A DNA stretch of 64,000 nucleotides from G965237725 sp965237725 (GTDB taxonomy: Bacteria; Pseudomonadota; Gammaproteobacteria; Arenicellales; Poriferihabitantaceae). Positions 27,821-37,545 of this stretch are shown here, in pieces; within the stretch, counting starts at the first letter, position 1, and each line of letters opens with the position of its first letter. The notes beneath the pieces were generated by a model. The model was not told where the DNA came from, searched no databases, and saw only the letters and a list, made by a program, of their open reading frames with translations. The position numbers were made by a program, and so were the translations under genes. The stretch is from positions 1,922,001 to 1,986,000 of the forward strand of contig OZ250151.1 of the NCBI GenBank assembly GCA_965237725.1, written 5' to 3'.

Positions 27821-28801
27821 TCAGTTCAGGATTCCGCGAGGCATGGCATATTCAGGATTGGATTGCTGTTGTTTCACCGTATTCCACATTTCTTTTAATG
27901 CGCCGAATACACCCCTGGTAGGTTGCGGACACTGATCAGCGATGATTTTATGTAATCGCGGCAGGGCATGAAAAGGCACATTGGAATACATGTGATGCTC
28001 AATGTGATAATTCATATTCCAGTATAAAAGTCGCAACAGCGGATTGATGTACATGGTGCGTGTCGTATGGCGATGATCTTTCATATCCTGTGCCATGCCG
28101 AGATGCTGGGTTGCCAGGATGACGCCGTGCATGGGTCCGCCAGCAACGCGAGGGAATAGTAGCATCAAAACCGGAATCCATGATTGTGTCATCAAAGACC
28201 AAACAACAATTGCCAGATAAATGACCAGGTAGGCCCGCGCTTCGATAATCGCCCGATTCATTTCGGATTCGGGCACACACTTTTTAATATCACAGTCGGG
28301 CATCCCCAGAGACATTAACAATGTCGTCCGAAAATAATAGAAAATACTTTTTACATCGAGTAGTTGTTTGAAAAAGAACCCCGACCAGGTCACTGGATTT
28401 TTTAACACAATTTCAACATCCTCTCCGTTAATTGCCGTCCGGGAGTGGTGATTGGCATGGGTGTAACGCAGTACGCAGGGTGATTGTTGAACCATCAACC
28501 CGATGACGAATAATACTGTTTCATTTAACAATCGATTACGAAATGGTGTTCCGTGACAGGCCTCGTGAACAACGCTGGTGGCGAAAATCCATATACTGCC
28601 GTAGAGCAAAAATGCGGGAACCATCCAATGGGTCCCGATAGCTTCATACGCCAGCCAGCCGGACAGTCCGACACATAGCAAAAAAGCACCCAGAAATATC
28701 AGACCATGCCAGTTGGTTCGACGACTTAACTGCTTGACGGTATTGCGATCTACATGGCATCTAAACCATGGATCTGTTTTATCGTTTATGGATTTACTCA
28801 T
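27821..28801 (-). CDS. Fatty acid desaturase family membrane protein
   Basis: The 326-residue integral membrane di-iron enzyme carries the three histidine boxes: HEACHG near residue 79, HANHHS near residue 114 and HIEHHMY near residue 271. Four or more hydrophobic segments lie between them. Family members desaturate acyl lipids or hydroxylate carotenoids and lipids. The gene starts 47 bp after the ATP-grasp ligase gene on the same strand, so the two may form one unit that builds an unusual lipid or amide. Confidence 0.88.
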   Translation of the reverse strand: MSKSINDKTDPWFRCHVDRNTVKQLSRRTNWHGLIFLGAFLLCVGLSGWLAYEAIGTHWMVPAFLLYGSIWIFATSVVHEACHGTPFRNRLLNETVLFVIGLMVQQSPCVLRYTHANHHSRTAINGEDVEIVLKNPVTWSGFFFKQLLDVKSIFYYFRTTLLMSLGMPDCDIKKCVPESEMNRAIIEARAYLVIYLAIVVWSLMTQSWIPVLMLLFPRVAGGPMHGVILATQHLGMAQDMKDHRHTTRTMYINPLLRLLYWNMNYHIEHHMYSNVPFHALPRLHKIIADQCPQPTRGVFGALKEMWNTVKQQQSNPEYAMPRGILN

Positions 28802-28848
28802 AGCTATTCTTCCATCACCGGCGTTTAATGTAAATTTCTCTGTTTGGC

Positions 28849-30144
28849 CTATTCAGATTTTACTGGTTTTTGAAGCCCAATTCCCAGGATCCTTAGTTCT
28901 GATATCCGCTTGGGGCGAATCCATTTTCTTGCTAGAGTCAGCCGTAGGAAAATTTGTATAAAAAACGGTAGTGGATCACGAATGTCCCAGTACGCAAAAG
29001 CCCTTATGGATCGCCACCGTTTGAATAATCCAATCAACTCCCAACGCACCGAGTTTTGTTTTCGGTTCGTCCATAGCGAATGAATAAACGTATCGATCCA
29101 GACCCAGCAAATGCCTTGCGGGTACACAAAATCCCCGTATTTTTCCAGATAAATTCCAAGAGCAATTTGATAAATTGTATAGGGGATGTCCATTCCAATC
29201 GCTGCCGCCAATGTGGTTGACCGAATTACCCTGGGATCAAATTTTACAAAGGTGAGCGACCCATCTCTGGCATCTCTTCGAAATTCTACTGTTATGGCAC
29301 CAATCCAGTCCAGCGCACCTACTAGTTTCTGGGCCAGGGCGATGGCTTCGGGGTCGTGAATGGTTTCGCAAAAGACATTTCCGCCGAGGTCGTAAGGATG
29401 CCTATAATCATCCACCTGGGAATAGGTTTGTAGTTTTAAGCGCCGCACACAATACGGCATACTGATCTCACCCTTTTGATCAACCACCATGCTGACACCA
29501 ATACTCATATCGGTTTCGCCGGGTATTAGTTCCTGGATCGTCGGGTATTCTCCGGTACGCTGGACGATTTCCAGCATTCGATTTCGAAGTTCATCAGCAT
29601 TGGCACCGCCGTAGGTGGTTTTTCGCTTCAACCGTGTATCCGCCGTGGCATCAGTCCAAATCTCGAGCTTTAAAACATATCGATACTGACTGAAATCCAG
29701 TTGTTCCAGCACCTGTTCAAGCTGATTTCGGTCTTTGGGCGCATAAATCATTGGCGTGGGGATGCCCACACTTTGCGCCATCTCGGATGATCTAACCCGA
29801 TCCATTACCGGATGTAGCTGATCCCATGTTGGGCTGCATAATTGAAAACCGCTGGACAGACGTTGGTGATTTTTAGCAACAAAAATCAAATATTCATCAT
29901 TAGTTGGAATGAGTACCCCGCCTTGTCCACGGTTGTATTCTTCCAGACGTTGAATCGCATCCCTTGAATCAGGATCGATATTTAGTCGTTTTTTCGCATA
30001 GCGCGATGAATAGGGCATCCCCGAAGAAGAAAATCGATGATCCACGCAGACAACGGCGATATTCTTTCTTGCCAGCGAACGAACACAGGCAATACCGCGG
30101 GGATGTTCCACACCCAATATAAAAGCAGGGAGAGTCGGTTTCAT
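28849..30144 (-). CDS. ATP-grasp family carboxylate-amine ligase-like protein
   Basis: The 431-residue protein opens with a Rossmann-like domain (PAFILGVEHPRGIACVRSL), as in ATP-grasp ligases that act on amino acids or lipids. YRYVLKLEIW supplies the ATP-binding lysine, TIQELIPGETDMSIGV the hinge, and AITVEFRRDARDG the first metal ligand. The second metal-ligand block, usually E-x-N-P-R, reads KFDPRVIRS, so both acidic and Asn positions differ. The C-terminus (from about residue 345) is hydrophobic and basic. It may use amine and acid substrates for lipid assembly with the desaturase; this is inference. Confidence 0.75.
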   Translation of the reverse strand: MKPTLPAFILGVEHPRGIACVRSLARKNIAVVCVDHRFSSSGMPYSSRYAKKRLNIDPDSRDAIQRLEEYNRGQGGVLIPTNDEYLIFVAKNHQRLSSGFQLCSPTWDQLHPVMDRVRSSEMAQSVGIPTPMIYAPKDRNQLEQVLEQLDFSQYRYVLKLEIWTDATADTRLKRKTTYGGANADELRNRMLEIVQRTGEYPTIQELIPGETDMSIGVSMVVDQKGEISMPYCVRRLKLQTYSQVDDYRHPYDLGGNVFCETIHDPEAIALAQKLVGALDWIGAITVEFRRDARDGSLTFVKFDPRVIRSTTLAAAIGMDIPYTIYQIALGIYLEKYGDFVYPQGICWVWIDTFIHSLWTNRKQNSVRWELIGLFKRWRSIRAFAYWDIRDPLPFFIQIFLRLTLARKWIRPKRISELRILGIGLQKPVKSE

Positions 30145-30200
30145 AATTTGCGGGATAAACAGGAAATTTTAAGACCGATGATTATGCCAGCAAACCCCAG

Positions 30201-30587
30201 CTAGTCTCCCTTGAGCATAGATTTTAAATCCGCAAACGGATTATGGGTGGCACTGGAACGCGCATCGGCATCTGAGTTCATCTCTCCCTGCGGTCCTTCA
30301 AGTTGTCGCTGATGCTCATTATCATGGCAATACAAACACAGCAGCTCCCAGTTACTGCCGTCTTTGGGATTGAAATCATGATCGTGGTTGCGGTGATGCA
30401 CGGTTAACTCACGCAGGTTTTTGCCACTGAACTCCCGACCGCATCGCCCACAAACATGGGGATACAATTTTAGCGCTTTTTCTCGATAGCCTTGTTCTCG
30501 AGTCAGGCTGGCCCGTCGGGCCTCTGATAACACCTGATCTAATTTATCGTTTTCTGGTTTGGTCACGACAGCATATCCAAATATCAA
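30201..30587 (-). CDS. yajD: YajD family HNH nuclease
   Basis: The 128-residue protein matches the small HNH family typified by E. coli YajD. CGRCGREF and LCLYCHDNEH give the zinc-binding cysteines, and LRELTVHHRNHDHDFNP contains the HH of the nuclease motif. The C-terminus NPFADLKSMLKGD is also conserved in YajD. The start is TTG 30587, which has AGGA eight bases upstream; a GTG at 30566 is the other option. It lies 25 bp after the malonyl-CoA decarboxylase gene. Confidence 0.9.
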   Translation of the reverse strand: MIFGYAVVTKPENDKLDQVLSEARRASLTREQGYREKALKLYPHVCGRCGREFSGKNLRELTVHHRNHDHDFNPKDGSNWELLCLYCHDNEHQRQLEGPQGEMNSDADARSSATHNPFADLKSMLKGD

Positions 30588-30612
30588 TTAATAGTTCCTA
30601 TTTGACCCACTC

Positions 30613-31917
30613 TTAGCCAGAGAGCAGCTTTTTGATCTGGCCGCTACAGACGATCTTATGGTTCTTCATATAGTTTTCGTGGTTTTCTTCTACCTTACCC
30701 AGATCGTATACATAGTTCACCATAAAACCCAAAGATTGCTCGAGCCCCTTATCGGACTGATCCGCCAAGATATTCAACCGCTCGAGCTTTGCGCCATTTT
30801 TTAGATGGAATCGCGCCACTGGATCAATGGGTTCGTCCCGTGAGGTTTTTTGTTCAAGAAAGTATCGCGCAGTAAGTTGGGTCAGCTTCTGAATTTCCGG
30901 ACTGGCAATAAATTCATCAGGATCTCGATCAAAGTTATCAATCAGGTCATCTATAGATCCTTCTTCTTCAGATTGCTCCACCAGCCATTTTCGAAGTCCT
31001 GGAGCTGGAGAAATAGTTGAAAACTTTTTCAGATCGGGGAATCGTTGCTTCAAACTGGTTGCCACCTGTTTAATCAAAAAATTTCCGAATGAAACGCCAC
31101 CCAAGCCGATGTGGCAATTGGAGATGGAATAAAAAACAGCGCAGCTGGCTTCGTCGTCATCCAGTTGTTCGCGTTGGTCATCCAAAATCTCATTTATTCC
31201 TTGTGGGATTTTCTGGGTCAATGCAACTTCAACAAATACCAGAGGTTCATCCTCCATGGCCGGATGAAAAAATGCATAACAGTATCGATCTGCTGGCTCC
31301 AGTCGTCGTCGTAACTCATCCCAATCGCCAATCTCATGGACTGCTTCATAAGCAATGATTTTTTCGAGGATATGGGCAGAAGTGGTCCAGTCGATGGGCT
31401 GCATATTCAAAAAGCCACGATTAAACCAGGAACTAAATAGATGCCGAAAATCCGCATCCATCCGGCCAAGTTCCGGTAATTCACTAGTCAATCCCAGCAG
31501 GCTTTCTCGCATTTTTACCAGGCGACGTATTCCTCCCGGCGCCAGATTGAGACGGCGAAATAATTCCTGGCGCCGAGGCTCTGAAATTTTTGTTAGCGTC
31601 TTTAGATTCGCTGCGGATGGCGTGGCTTCATAATTCTCCACCGCGGTTTTCAATCCCGCCACATCGAGGTCGTAATCGACGTTCAGCATTTCAAAAAATT
31701 CAATCAAACCCGCTTTATCGAGTTTTTCAAATGCGCTGAGGATTCGATCTGCGATGAGCAAACTTGAGTACTCACCATCTGATGCCATCATCAACTGGCA
31801 GAGTGACGCCAGCGCATTGGGATCGTCACCAAACAAATGTTTACGGATGGATGACGGCGTCCAGCTGCTTTTTCGCAGCGTCGGCACAAGGTCCTGAAAA
31901 ATATTTATCTTACTCAA
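30613..31917 (-). CDS. Malonyl-CoA decarboxylase
   Basis: The 434-residue protein matches the eukaryote-like malonyl-CoA decarboxylase family, which yields acetyl-CoA and CO2. The N-terminal helical domain includes GGIRRLVKMRESLL. The acyltransferase-like domain holds PLVFVEVALTQKIPQGI and the substrate-site block AVFYSISNCHIGLGGVSFGN near residue 265. HLKNGAKLERLNILAD and MVNYVYDLGKVEENHENY are conserved C-terminal blocks. No malonate transporter or CoA ligase lies next to it. It precedes yajD on the same strand. Confidence 0.92.
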   Translation of the reverse strand: MSKINIFQDLVPTLRKSSWTPSSIRKHLFGDDPNALASLCQLMMASDGEYSSLLIADRILSAFEKLDKAGLIEFFEMLNVDYDLDVAGLKTAVENYEATPSAANLKTLTKISEPRRQELFRRLNLAPGGIRRLVKMRESLLGLTSELPELGRMDADFRHLFSSWFNRGFLNMQPIDWTTSAHILEKIIAYEAVHEIGDWDELRRRLEPADRYCYAFFHPAMEDEPLVFVEVALTQKIPQGINEILDDQREQLDDDEASCAVFYSISNCHIGLGGVSFGNFLIKQVATSLKQRFPDLKKFSTISPAPGLRKWLVEQSEEEGSIDDLIDNFDRDPDEFIASPEIQKLTQLTARYFLEQKTSRDEPIDPVARFHLKNGAKLERLNILADQSDKGLEQSLGFMVNYVYDLGKVEENHENYMKNHKIVCSGQIKKLLSG

Positions 31918-32064
31918 AATAATTGCCTAAGAAATGTGTGGGTATACTAACAATGCTAATTCTATTAAATCGAAGTCACCGATTTAAGTTTGCGCGATAT
32001 TAATTCAATTAGACCGTAATAAAGAATAATTGTTTCTGATGGATTAGATTGATCAAATTATTTT

Positions 32065-32673
32065 CTAGCCATCCATAAAGTCCTGAATTTTTTCCCGGAC
32101 ATTTTTCCAGGTCTGTGGAAAACGCATGGAGAATGCGGTTTTATCATCAATTAACATCGCATTGATCTGCTCAACGGTAAACCAATCAACTCTGCTGATT
32201 TCTTCTTCGGGGACAGAAATTTCAGAACAATAGTATGCGGCGAGAAAAACCTTTGACCAGGACCTGACCGCGATAGCGTCATCACCATGACTACTCCTGG
32301 ATTCCGCAAAAGCCTTGCTGACTTCAATAAGTTCTGTATCTGGCAATCCCAGTTCTTCGCCCAGACCGCGCCTGGCTGAATCTTCGTAGTCCTCCCCTTC
32401 ATCAACCCCTTCTCCTACGGACGCTGCCCAGGTATTGGGTGAGATATGAACCTTTGCAGAGCGCATCTGCAACAACACTTTCCGGTTTTCCCGGTCCACA
32501 ACAAAGACTTCGGCGATTCGGCGAATCCAGCCATTTTCCAGGGCGTCGTGATAACGGACGTAACGTGAATTTTGGTCATTTTCATCAGCAACCGTGGTAT
32601 TCGGATATTCGTGATCAGCTTTCATTTTACCGAGTTTACATTGATTAATCGGGGTACCCCAGAGAGAGCGCAT
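32065..32673 (-). CDS. Nudix hydrolase with degenerate box (IPP-isomerase/YfcD-like)
   Basis: The 202-residue protein has a Nudix fold with VFVVDRENRKVLLQMRS and a Nudix-like helix GVDEGEDYEDSARRGLGEEL. The canonical R-E-U-x-E-E is R-G-L-G-E-E, and the leading G-G is G-E, so catalysis may differ from pyrophosphohydrolases. The arrangement resembles YfcD and isopentenyl-diphosphate isomerases. An ATG at 32625 is a likely alternative start and would remove 16 residues that look unrelated. The physiological substrate is unknown. Confidence 0.8.
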   Translation of the reverse strand: MRSLWGTPINQCKLGKMKADHEYPNTTVADENDQNSRYVRYHDALENGWIRRIAEVFVVDRENRKVLLQMRSAKVHISPNTWAASVGEGVDEGEDYEDSARRGLGEELGLPDTELIEVSKAFAESRSSHGDDAIAVRSWSKVFLAAYYCSEISVPEEEISRVDWFTVEQINAMLIDDKTAFSMRFPQTWKNVREKIQDFMDG

Positions 32674-32907
32674 TCATCGCTCAATTGAACCAAATTTATG
32701 TATATTTCTCCTATCCTGGAACCTGATTCCAATAAATTCAATAAATCTGGCCGTAATCACACTATTGTTCTCAACGATGTAGTATACAATTCCATTTATA
32801 ACGTTGGGGAAATTCCCAGAATTTTGAATCTGTCAGTCAAAAACAGGTCGAAAATAGACGAAACTGAACTAACTACCACGATACACCAAACCATTCAGAA
32901 ATGACCC

Positions 32908-34125
32908 ATGAAAGAACATTTTTACTTCGATAACGCGGCCACATCATGGCCAAAACCGGAACCGGTTTACCAGTATATGGACAAGTTTTTTCGAGAATTT
33001 GGGGTAAACCCGGGTCGCGCTGGTCACGAACTGGCGGTAGAAGCGGAGCGCATGATTTCAGAAACCCGTCGTTTACTGGGCCAGTTTTTTAACTTTAGTG
33101 GCGACAGCAACCGCGTGGTATTTACCCAGAATGCATCTGACTCTCTTAATATTGCGCTGTTTGGTATATTAAATTCTGGCGACCATATTATCAGCACCCG
33201 GGTTGAGCATAACTCTGTGATTCGACCACTCAATCATTTGGAACGGGATCACGGCGTTGCCGTTACCCAGGTCGATCACGATGAACAAGGTTATGTGGAC
33301 CCCGAAGACGTAAAAAAAGCCATACGAGCAGAAACTAAAATAATCGTGGTCAATCATGCGTCCAACGTTCTTGGTTCTATTCAAGACGTAAAAGCTATGG
33401 GTAAAATCGCCAGAGAAGCAGGGGTTACATTTGTTGTGGATACTTGTCAGAGCGCTGGCGTACTGCCTATTGATATGGATGATTGGTGTATCGACGTGCT
33501 GACATTTACCGGTCATAAGGGTTTGTTTGGCCCGACGGGAATTGGTGGAATGGTTGTCGGAGAAAACATCAATATTCGCGCAGCCCGAGTGGGTGGAACC
33601 GGTGTGGATTCTATCACCCCATTTCAACCGGATAGTTATCCTCATCATCTCGAAGCAGGGACATTGGGTCTTCCGGGGATTGCCGGGCTCAACGCAGCGC
33701 AAAAATGGTTTGCTGAACTCGGCAGGCAACAGATGAATGGCGAAGCAAAAGATACGTCCCACAAGGATGCCTGCTGGGCTGCGTTGAAATATATCGATGA
33801 CAAAGAACAGGTCCATGTCAAACAACTGGCGGATGCTTTCAGAGCTATGGAAAATGTAAAAGTATATGGACCAGAAAATGGCGCACCGCGGGTGGCGACC
33901 TTATCCATGAATATCGGCGAACTGCCTGCTGATCAAATCGGTGTAATGCTGGATGCAGATTATGGGGTTTGTGTTCGTGCCGGTTTGCATTGCGCGCCCC
34001 TGGTTCATACCGATGCCAACACGGTACCTCAAAACGGGATGGTGCGATTTTCCCCTGGTTATTTCACCGATGACGAAGACATGGAACAGGCTTTACTTGG
34101 GGTTAAAGAACTGGCGGAGATGTGA
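32908..34125 (+). CDS. Cysteine desulfurase family PLP enzyme
   Basis: The 405-residue class V aminotransferase-fold enzyme removes sulfur from cysteine as enzyme-bound persulfide. YFDNAATSWPKP marks the N-terminus. The PLP lysine is in FTGHKGLFGPTGIGG near residue 207, and VRAGLHCAPLVH near residue 357 carries the acceptor cysteine. It is a standalone gene rather than part of isc or suf. A supply of persulfide for the nearby dsr system is possible but not shown. The 3' end faces cysG across a hairpin repeat. Confidence 0.9.
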   Translation: MKEHFYFDNAATSWPKPEPVYQYMDKFFREFGVNPGRAGHELAVEAERMISETRRLLGQFFNFSGDSNRVVFTQNASDSLNIALFGILNSGDHIISTRVEHNSVIRPLNHLERDHGVAVTQVDHDEQGYVDPEDVKKAIRAETKIIVVNHASNVLGSIQDVKAMGKIAREAGVTFVVDTCQSAGVLPIDMDDWCIDVLTFTGHKGLFGPTGIGGMVVGENINIRAARVGGTGVDSITPFQPDSYPHHLEAGTLGLPGIAGLNAAQKWFAELGRQQMNGEAKDTSHKDACWAALKYIDDKEQVHVKQLADAFRAMENVKVYGPENGAPRVATLSMNIGELPADQIGVMLDADYGVCVRAGLHCAPLVHTDANTVPQNGMVRFSPGYFTDDEDMEQALLGVKELAEM

Positions 34126-34221
34126 TTCCCGCTGATCCGGGAATGACAGCTTGAGCATTTGGGGCAATGAGGGGCTTTCTTCCTCCGTCATTCCGGAAGA
34201 CCGCAGGTCTGTCCGGAATCC
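34124..34221. repeat. Pair of REP-like hairpins between convergent genes
   Basis: Two imperfect palindromes lie in the gap. The first, at 34124-34147, pairs ATTCCCG with CGGGAAT. The second, at 34187-34221, reads GTCATTCCGGAAGACC and pairs with its mirror half ending GTCCGGAATCC. The same type, with GGAATGACGG, occurs between dsrJ and dsrO. They may also work as bidirectional terminators. Confidence 0.7.
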
Positions 34222-34238
34222 ACAGGCATCGACGGCCC

Positions 34239-35651
34239 TTAACTTTTTTTGGGATGAAACCACCGCAAGGTGGAATGCAAACTGACCACAGAACCAACAA
34301 TGGTTAGCGTTGGTGCCTGAACGTCGTTACTGGCGATGACATCGGGTAATTCATTGAGCGTGCTGACATAAATTTTTTGATCCAGGGTTGTGCCCTTTTC
34401 AATAACCGCTGCTTGGGTTGTGCCCGGGCAACCGTGCTCAACCAGTTTTTCACAAATGATCGGCAAGCCCTGCAATCCCATGTAAAAAACCAGAGTCTGA
34501 TCCGGCGCTACCAGGTTCTCCCAATCCAGATTCACCGTTCCATTTTGCAATTGACCTGTAACAAATCGTACAGATTGCGCATGATCCCTGTGGGTCAAAG
34601 GTATGCCCGAATAACTGGCGCAGCCATTGGCCGCAGTTATCCCGGGTATAACCTGAAACGGAATTTTTTGCGCTGCCAGATTTTCAATTTCTTCTCCACC
34701 ACGACCAAATATAAACGGATCACCGCCTTTTAGTCGCGCAACTCTTTTCCCCAGACTGGCATGGTGCACCAGCAATTCATTGATATCCTGCTGGGGAGTG
34801 GAATGGTTTGCACGTTGTTTGCCCACGTAAATCATTTCCTTGTCATCTGACAGTCGATCCAGAATCTGAGGAGAAACCAGCCGATCATAAATCACCACTT
34901 CGGCCTGTTGGAGCAAACGAAATGCACGCAGTGTTAACAGGTCCGGATCCCCCGGGCCCGCGCCGATGAGATAAACCTCTCCTTGCATCATAAAATTCTG
35001 GTGATCGTCCATGGCCAGATTTAACTGCGCTTCAGCATGATCCTTGTTACCGGACAAAGCACCTTCGGCAATAAATCCGTGCACCACCTTGTTCCAAAAT
35101 GCTCGGCGATGTTTTGGGTTTGAAATTCTCTGCCTTACCTGATTTCGATACTTTCCAAAAAGCTCCGCAAGCTTGCCGTAACCATTGGGGATAAATGTAT
35201 TAATCCTGTCCCGCAACAACATGGAAAATTCCGGAGACGCACTGCCACTGGAAATGGTAATCATCGCTGGATCCCTGTCCACTACCGTGGGGAAAACCAC
35301 ATCGCATGACCCGGCATCATCTGCCACATTGACAAGAATATTTTTCAGTTTGCAATCATCAGTAATTTTCTGATTCACTGCACGATCATCGGTTGCGGCG
35401 ACAACCAAAGCATATTCCCATTGATTGTTCTTGGCGATGTCTGCGGATTTATAGTGCTTGTCGAGGACCGTACCGCCGCATTGGTCGACAAGAATATTTA
35501 GTTCATCATTGCATTGGGGCGCAACCACATCGATGATGCCACCTGCACTTAACACCCGCCTGGCCCGTCGCAATGCCACTTTTCCACCGCCCACAATCAG
35601 GCATCGCTTCCCCGAGAAATTATGCATTAAAGGCAGGTATTTCATTTTCAT
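34239..35651 (-). CDS. cysG: Siroheme synthase CysG
   Basis: The 470-residue fused enzyme makes siroheme from uroporphyrinogen III. The N-terminal dehydrogenase/ferrochelatase half has LIVGGGKVALRRARRVL and SCDVVFPTVVDRDPAMI, followed by SSGSASPEFSMLLRDRI. The C-terminal SUMT half has VYLIGAGPGDPDLLTL near residue 225 and RLKGGDPFIFGRGGEE near residue 307. Siroheme is the cofactor of DsrAB, encoded 15 kb away, which explains its value here. It starts 10 bp after the TrpD2-like gene. Confidence 0.95.
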   Translation of the reverse strand: MKMKYLPLMHNFSGKRCLIVGGGKVALRRARRVLSAGGIIDVVAPQCNDELNILVDQCGGTVLDKHYKSADIAKNNQWEYALVVAATDDRAVNQKITDDCKLKNILVNVADDAGSCDVVFPTVVDRDPAMITISSGSASPEFSMLLRDRINTFIPNGYGKLAELFGKYRNQVRQRISNPKHRRAFWNKVVHGFIAEGALSGNKDHAEAQLNLAMDDHQNFMMQGEVYLIGAGPGDPDLLTLRAFRLLQQAEVVIYDRLVSPQILDRLSDDKEMIYVGKQRANHSTPQQDINELLVHHASLGKRVARLKGGDPFIFGRGGEEIENLAAQKIPFQVIPGITAANGCASYSGIPLTHRDHAQSVRFVTGQLQNGTVNLDWENLVAPDQTLVFYMGLQGLPIICEKLVEHGCPGTTQAAVIEKGTTLDQKIYVSTLNELPDVIASNDVQAPTLTIVGSVVSLHSTLRWFHPKKS

Positions 35652-35661
35652 TACCTTGTGA

Positions 35662-36786
35662 TTATTCTTGCGTGCGAAGTGAATTGAATCGATTCAGCGC
35701 TTCGCCGCCGGAGAGGGCCGTTCTTACCATCTCCGCGCCTTCGGCCAATGATGCTGACAATCCAGTATGATATAAACCGATGGCTGTGCCGTAGATCAGA
35801 CTATCGCGCATGGGGCCAGGCTGATCTGCAAGGGCTTCGAGTCCGAGCTGCAAATTATGCTTCACCAGATTTTCCAAAATGACCGTGTTTCCAAAAGCTG
35901 TGTTCTCGATATCTATTTCAAACTGCTCCGGGATATCTACCGCCCTGCTTTTCTGATTAATGCCCAGCTCAGCGGGCGTCAGCTTGGTTAACAACATTTC
36001 TTCGTCGTTGCGCCAGCCAAAGTATCTAGAGACCTGACTCAAGGATGGAATACAACCGCCCTCAACCCCGCGAACAATCATTGCTGAATCGAAACCCGCA
36101 TGCTTTGCCAGCACGGCATAAACCGGTGGATATGCTTTATGTACAAAGCCGGTTAAAAGATGGGTGTTGGATTCTCCACTCAGGGGTTTAAGCACCACTT
36201 CCAGGGTAGAAATACAACTGCGCTTAACCATAATATCCCGCAACTCCACCAGATTATTCAGCTTTGGAATATATTGACTCTGATCCACATAGCCCCAGCC
36301 GCTTTGTAAAGATTCCAGCCCGTGGGCCACACTATCTAAACTGCTATCGACGTCTACGCCTGCGGCATTGAGAATCATGTTTGCGGTGACGCCATATTTA
36401 GGGCCGACACTTTCAACGCCATGAATATATGTGGGCAGACCACAGGCCGCATACACTGCGGGTAAAAACGCAGTCGCCTGCAAGCCTCGCAGATAGCCAT
36501 TAAATGGATCAGCAATGGCCAGAACCTGGGCACATCGGGTTGTTTGCTGATCCATGGATTTGATCAATGCATTGAGCACACCGATATTTTCCGCTTCGCT
36601 CTCTCGCTTCATGCGCAGGGCGATAAGAAATATGCCCGTGCGTACGTCGTCAATCTCTTTGTTGAGAATTATGGACATACCGTCTTCGGCCTGTTCCTCA
36701 TCGAGAGACTTGCTAAGCTCCGGGCCCGTGGCAACCAGCTGGAGATACCTCCGCATTCGCGATTGTGGTGTGGAATCTTTTGTCAT
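35662..36786 (-). CDS. TrpD2-like (YbiB) phosphoribosyltransferase-fold protein
   Basis: The 374-residue protein is related to anthranilate phosphoribosyltransferase but belongs to the TrpD2/YbiB group, which binds nucleic acids. LQATAFLPAVYAACGLPTYIH replaces the usual substrate loop of TrpD, and SVGPKYGVTANMILNAAG follows. The middle contains RSCISTLEVVLKPLSGE and VRGVEGGCIPS. It lies in a probable Sel1-trpD2-cysG unit. A role in tryptophan synthesis is unlikely. Confidence 0.85.
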   Translation of the reverse strand: MTKDSTPQSRMRRYLQLVATGPELSKSLDEEQAEDGMSIILNKEIDDVRTGIFLIALRMKRESEAENIGVLNALIKSMDQQTTRCAQVLAIADPFNGYLRGLQATAFLPAVYAACGLPTYIHGVESVGPKYGVTANMILNAAGVDVDSSLDSVAHGLESLQSGWGYVDQSQYIPKLNNLVELRDIMVKRSCISTLEVVLKPLSGESNTHLLTGFVHKAYPPVYAVLAKHAGFDSAMIVRGVEGGCIPSLSQVSRYFGWRNDEEMLLTKLTPAELGINQKSRAVDIPEQFEIDIENTAFGNTVILENLVKHNLQLGLEALADQPGPMRDSLIYGTAIGLYHTGLSASLAEGAEMVRTALSGGEALNRFNSLRTQE

Positions 36787-36805
36787 GGTTTAACTATCAC
36801 CAAAA

Positions 36806-37291
36806 TCAAAGCTCGGCTGCTTTGTCGTCGAACCCGGCTTTTCGATACCAGTGTTTTGCTTTTTCAATGTCCTTTTCCACTGCTCGACCTTCTTCATACA
36901 TCATCGCCAACGTTGCCTGGGATCCCACCAGCCCCTGCTCTGCAGCCTGACTAAACCAGTACACTGCTTCTTCTCCATCCTGATCCACACATTCCCCTTC
37001 CATATACATAAAACCCAGACCATGCTGGGCCAGTTCAAGCCCCTGCTCCGCCGCTGCTTCCATATTTTCGAATGCCAACGCTTCATTGGCAACCAGGCCC
37101 AGCCCATTCTGATACATAATCGCCATACGATATTGCGCCTCGGCATTACCACCATCCGCAAACGGCGATAAAAACTTTAACGCCAGAGTAAAATGCTTGG
37201 CCTCAAATGCGTTTATGCCACTTCTTAAATTAACGTCTCGGTCTGTAATCATTGGGCGGTAATCATTGGGCATTAAACATTTGGGATTCAA
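36806..37291 (-). CDS. Sel1-repeat protein
   Basis: The 161-residue protein is built of about three Sel1-like TPR repeats: GNAEAQYRMAIMYQNGLG, LELAQHGLGFMYMEGECV and GLVGSQATLAMMYEEGRAV. A preceding helical segment begins around residue 22. Sel1 proteins act as protein-binding scaffolds. It has no signal peptide. It is the first gene of a likely unit with the TrpD2-like gene 19 bp downstream and cysG. Confidence 0.9.
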   Translation of the reverse strand: MNPKCLMPNDYRPMITDRDVNLRSGINAFEAKHFTLALKFLSPFADGGNAEAQYRMAIMYQNGLGLVANEALAFENMEAAAEQGLELAQHGLGFMYMEGECVDQDGEEAVYWFSQAAEQGLVGSQATLAMMYEEGRAVEKDIEKAKHWYRKAGFDDKAAEL

Positions 37292-37545
37292 TTAATCTAT
37301 GGTCGCACTAGTGGATTATAGCGCTGTGGGAGTCTAGAGGGTTTTTGTCGGTGTGCAAATAGGGATAATGGGGTATATAAAGTATACTTTTACCAGATAA
37401 ATTCACCACACCGAGGGAACATCTGTCCCATACTCTTTATGACAGTCATCCGCATAAGAACATGTATCGTACCCCTGGCCTTTAAGAAACCGGCCGGTCA
37501 AAATTTAAACCTATCGAAAAAAAACCTAAAACTGGAATCTGAATT

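Noticed and set aside
32698..32904. A 68-codon open frame upstream of the cysteine desulfurase
   Set aside because: Its product is low in structure and no ribosome-binding site or family match was seen; it is more likely leader sequence.
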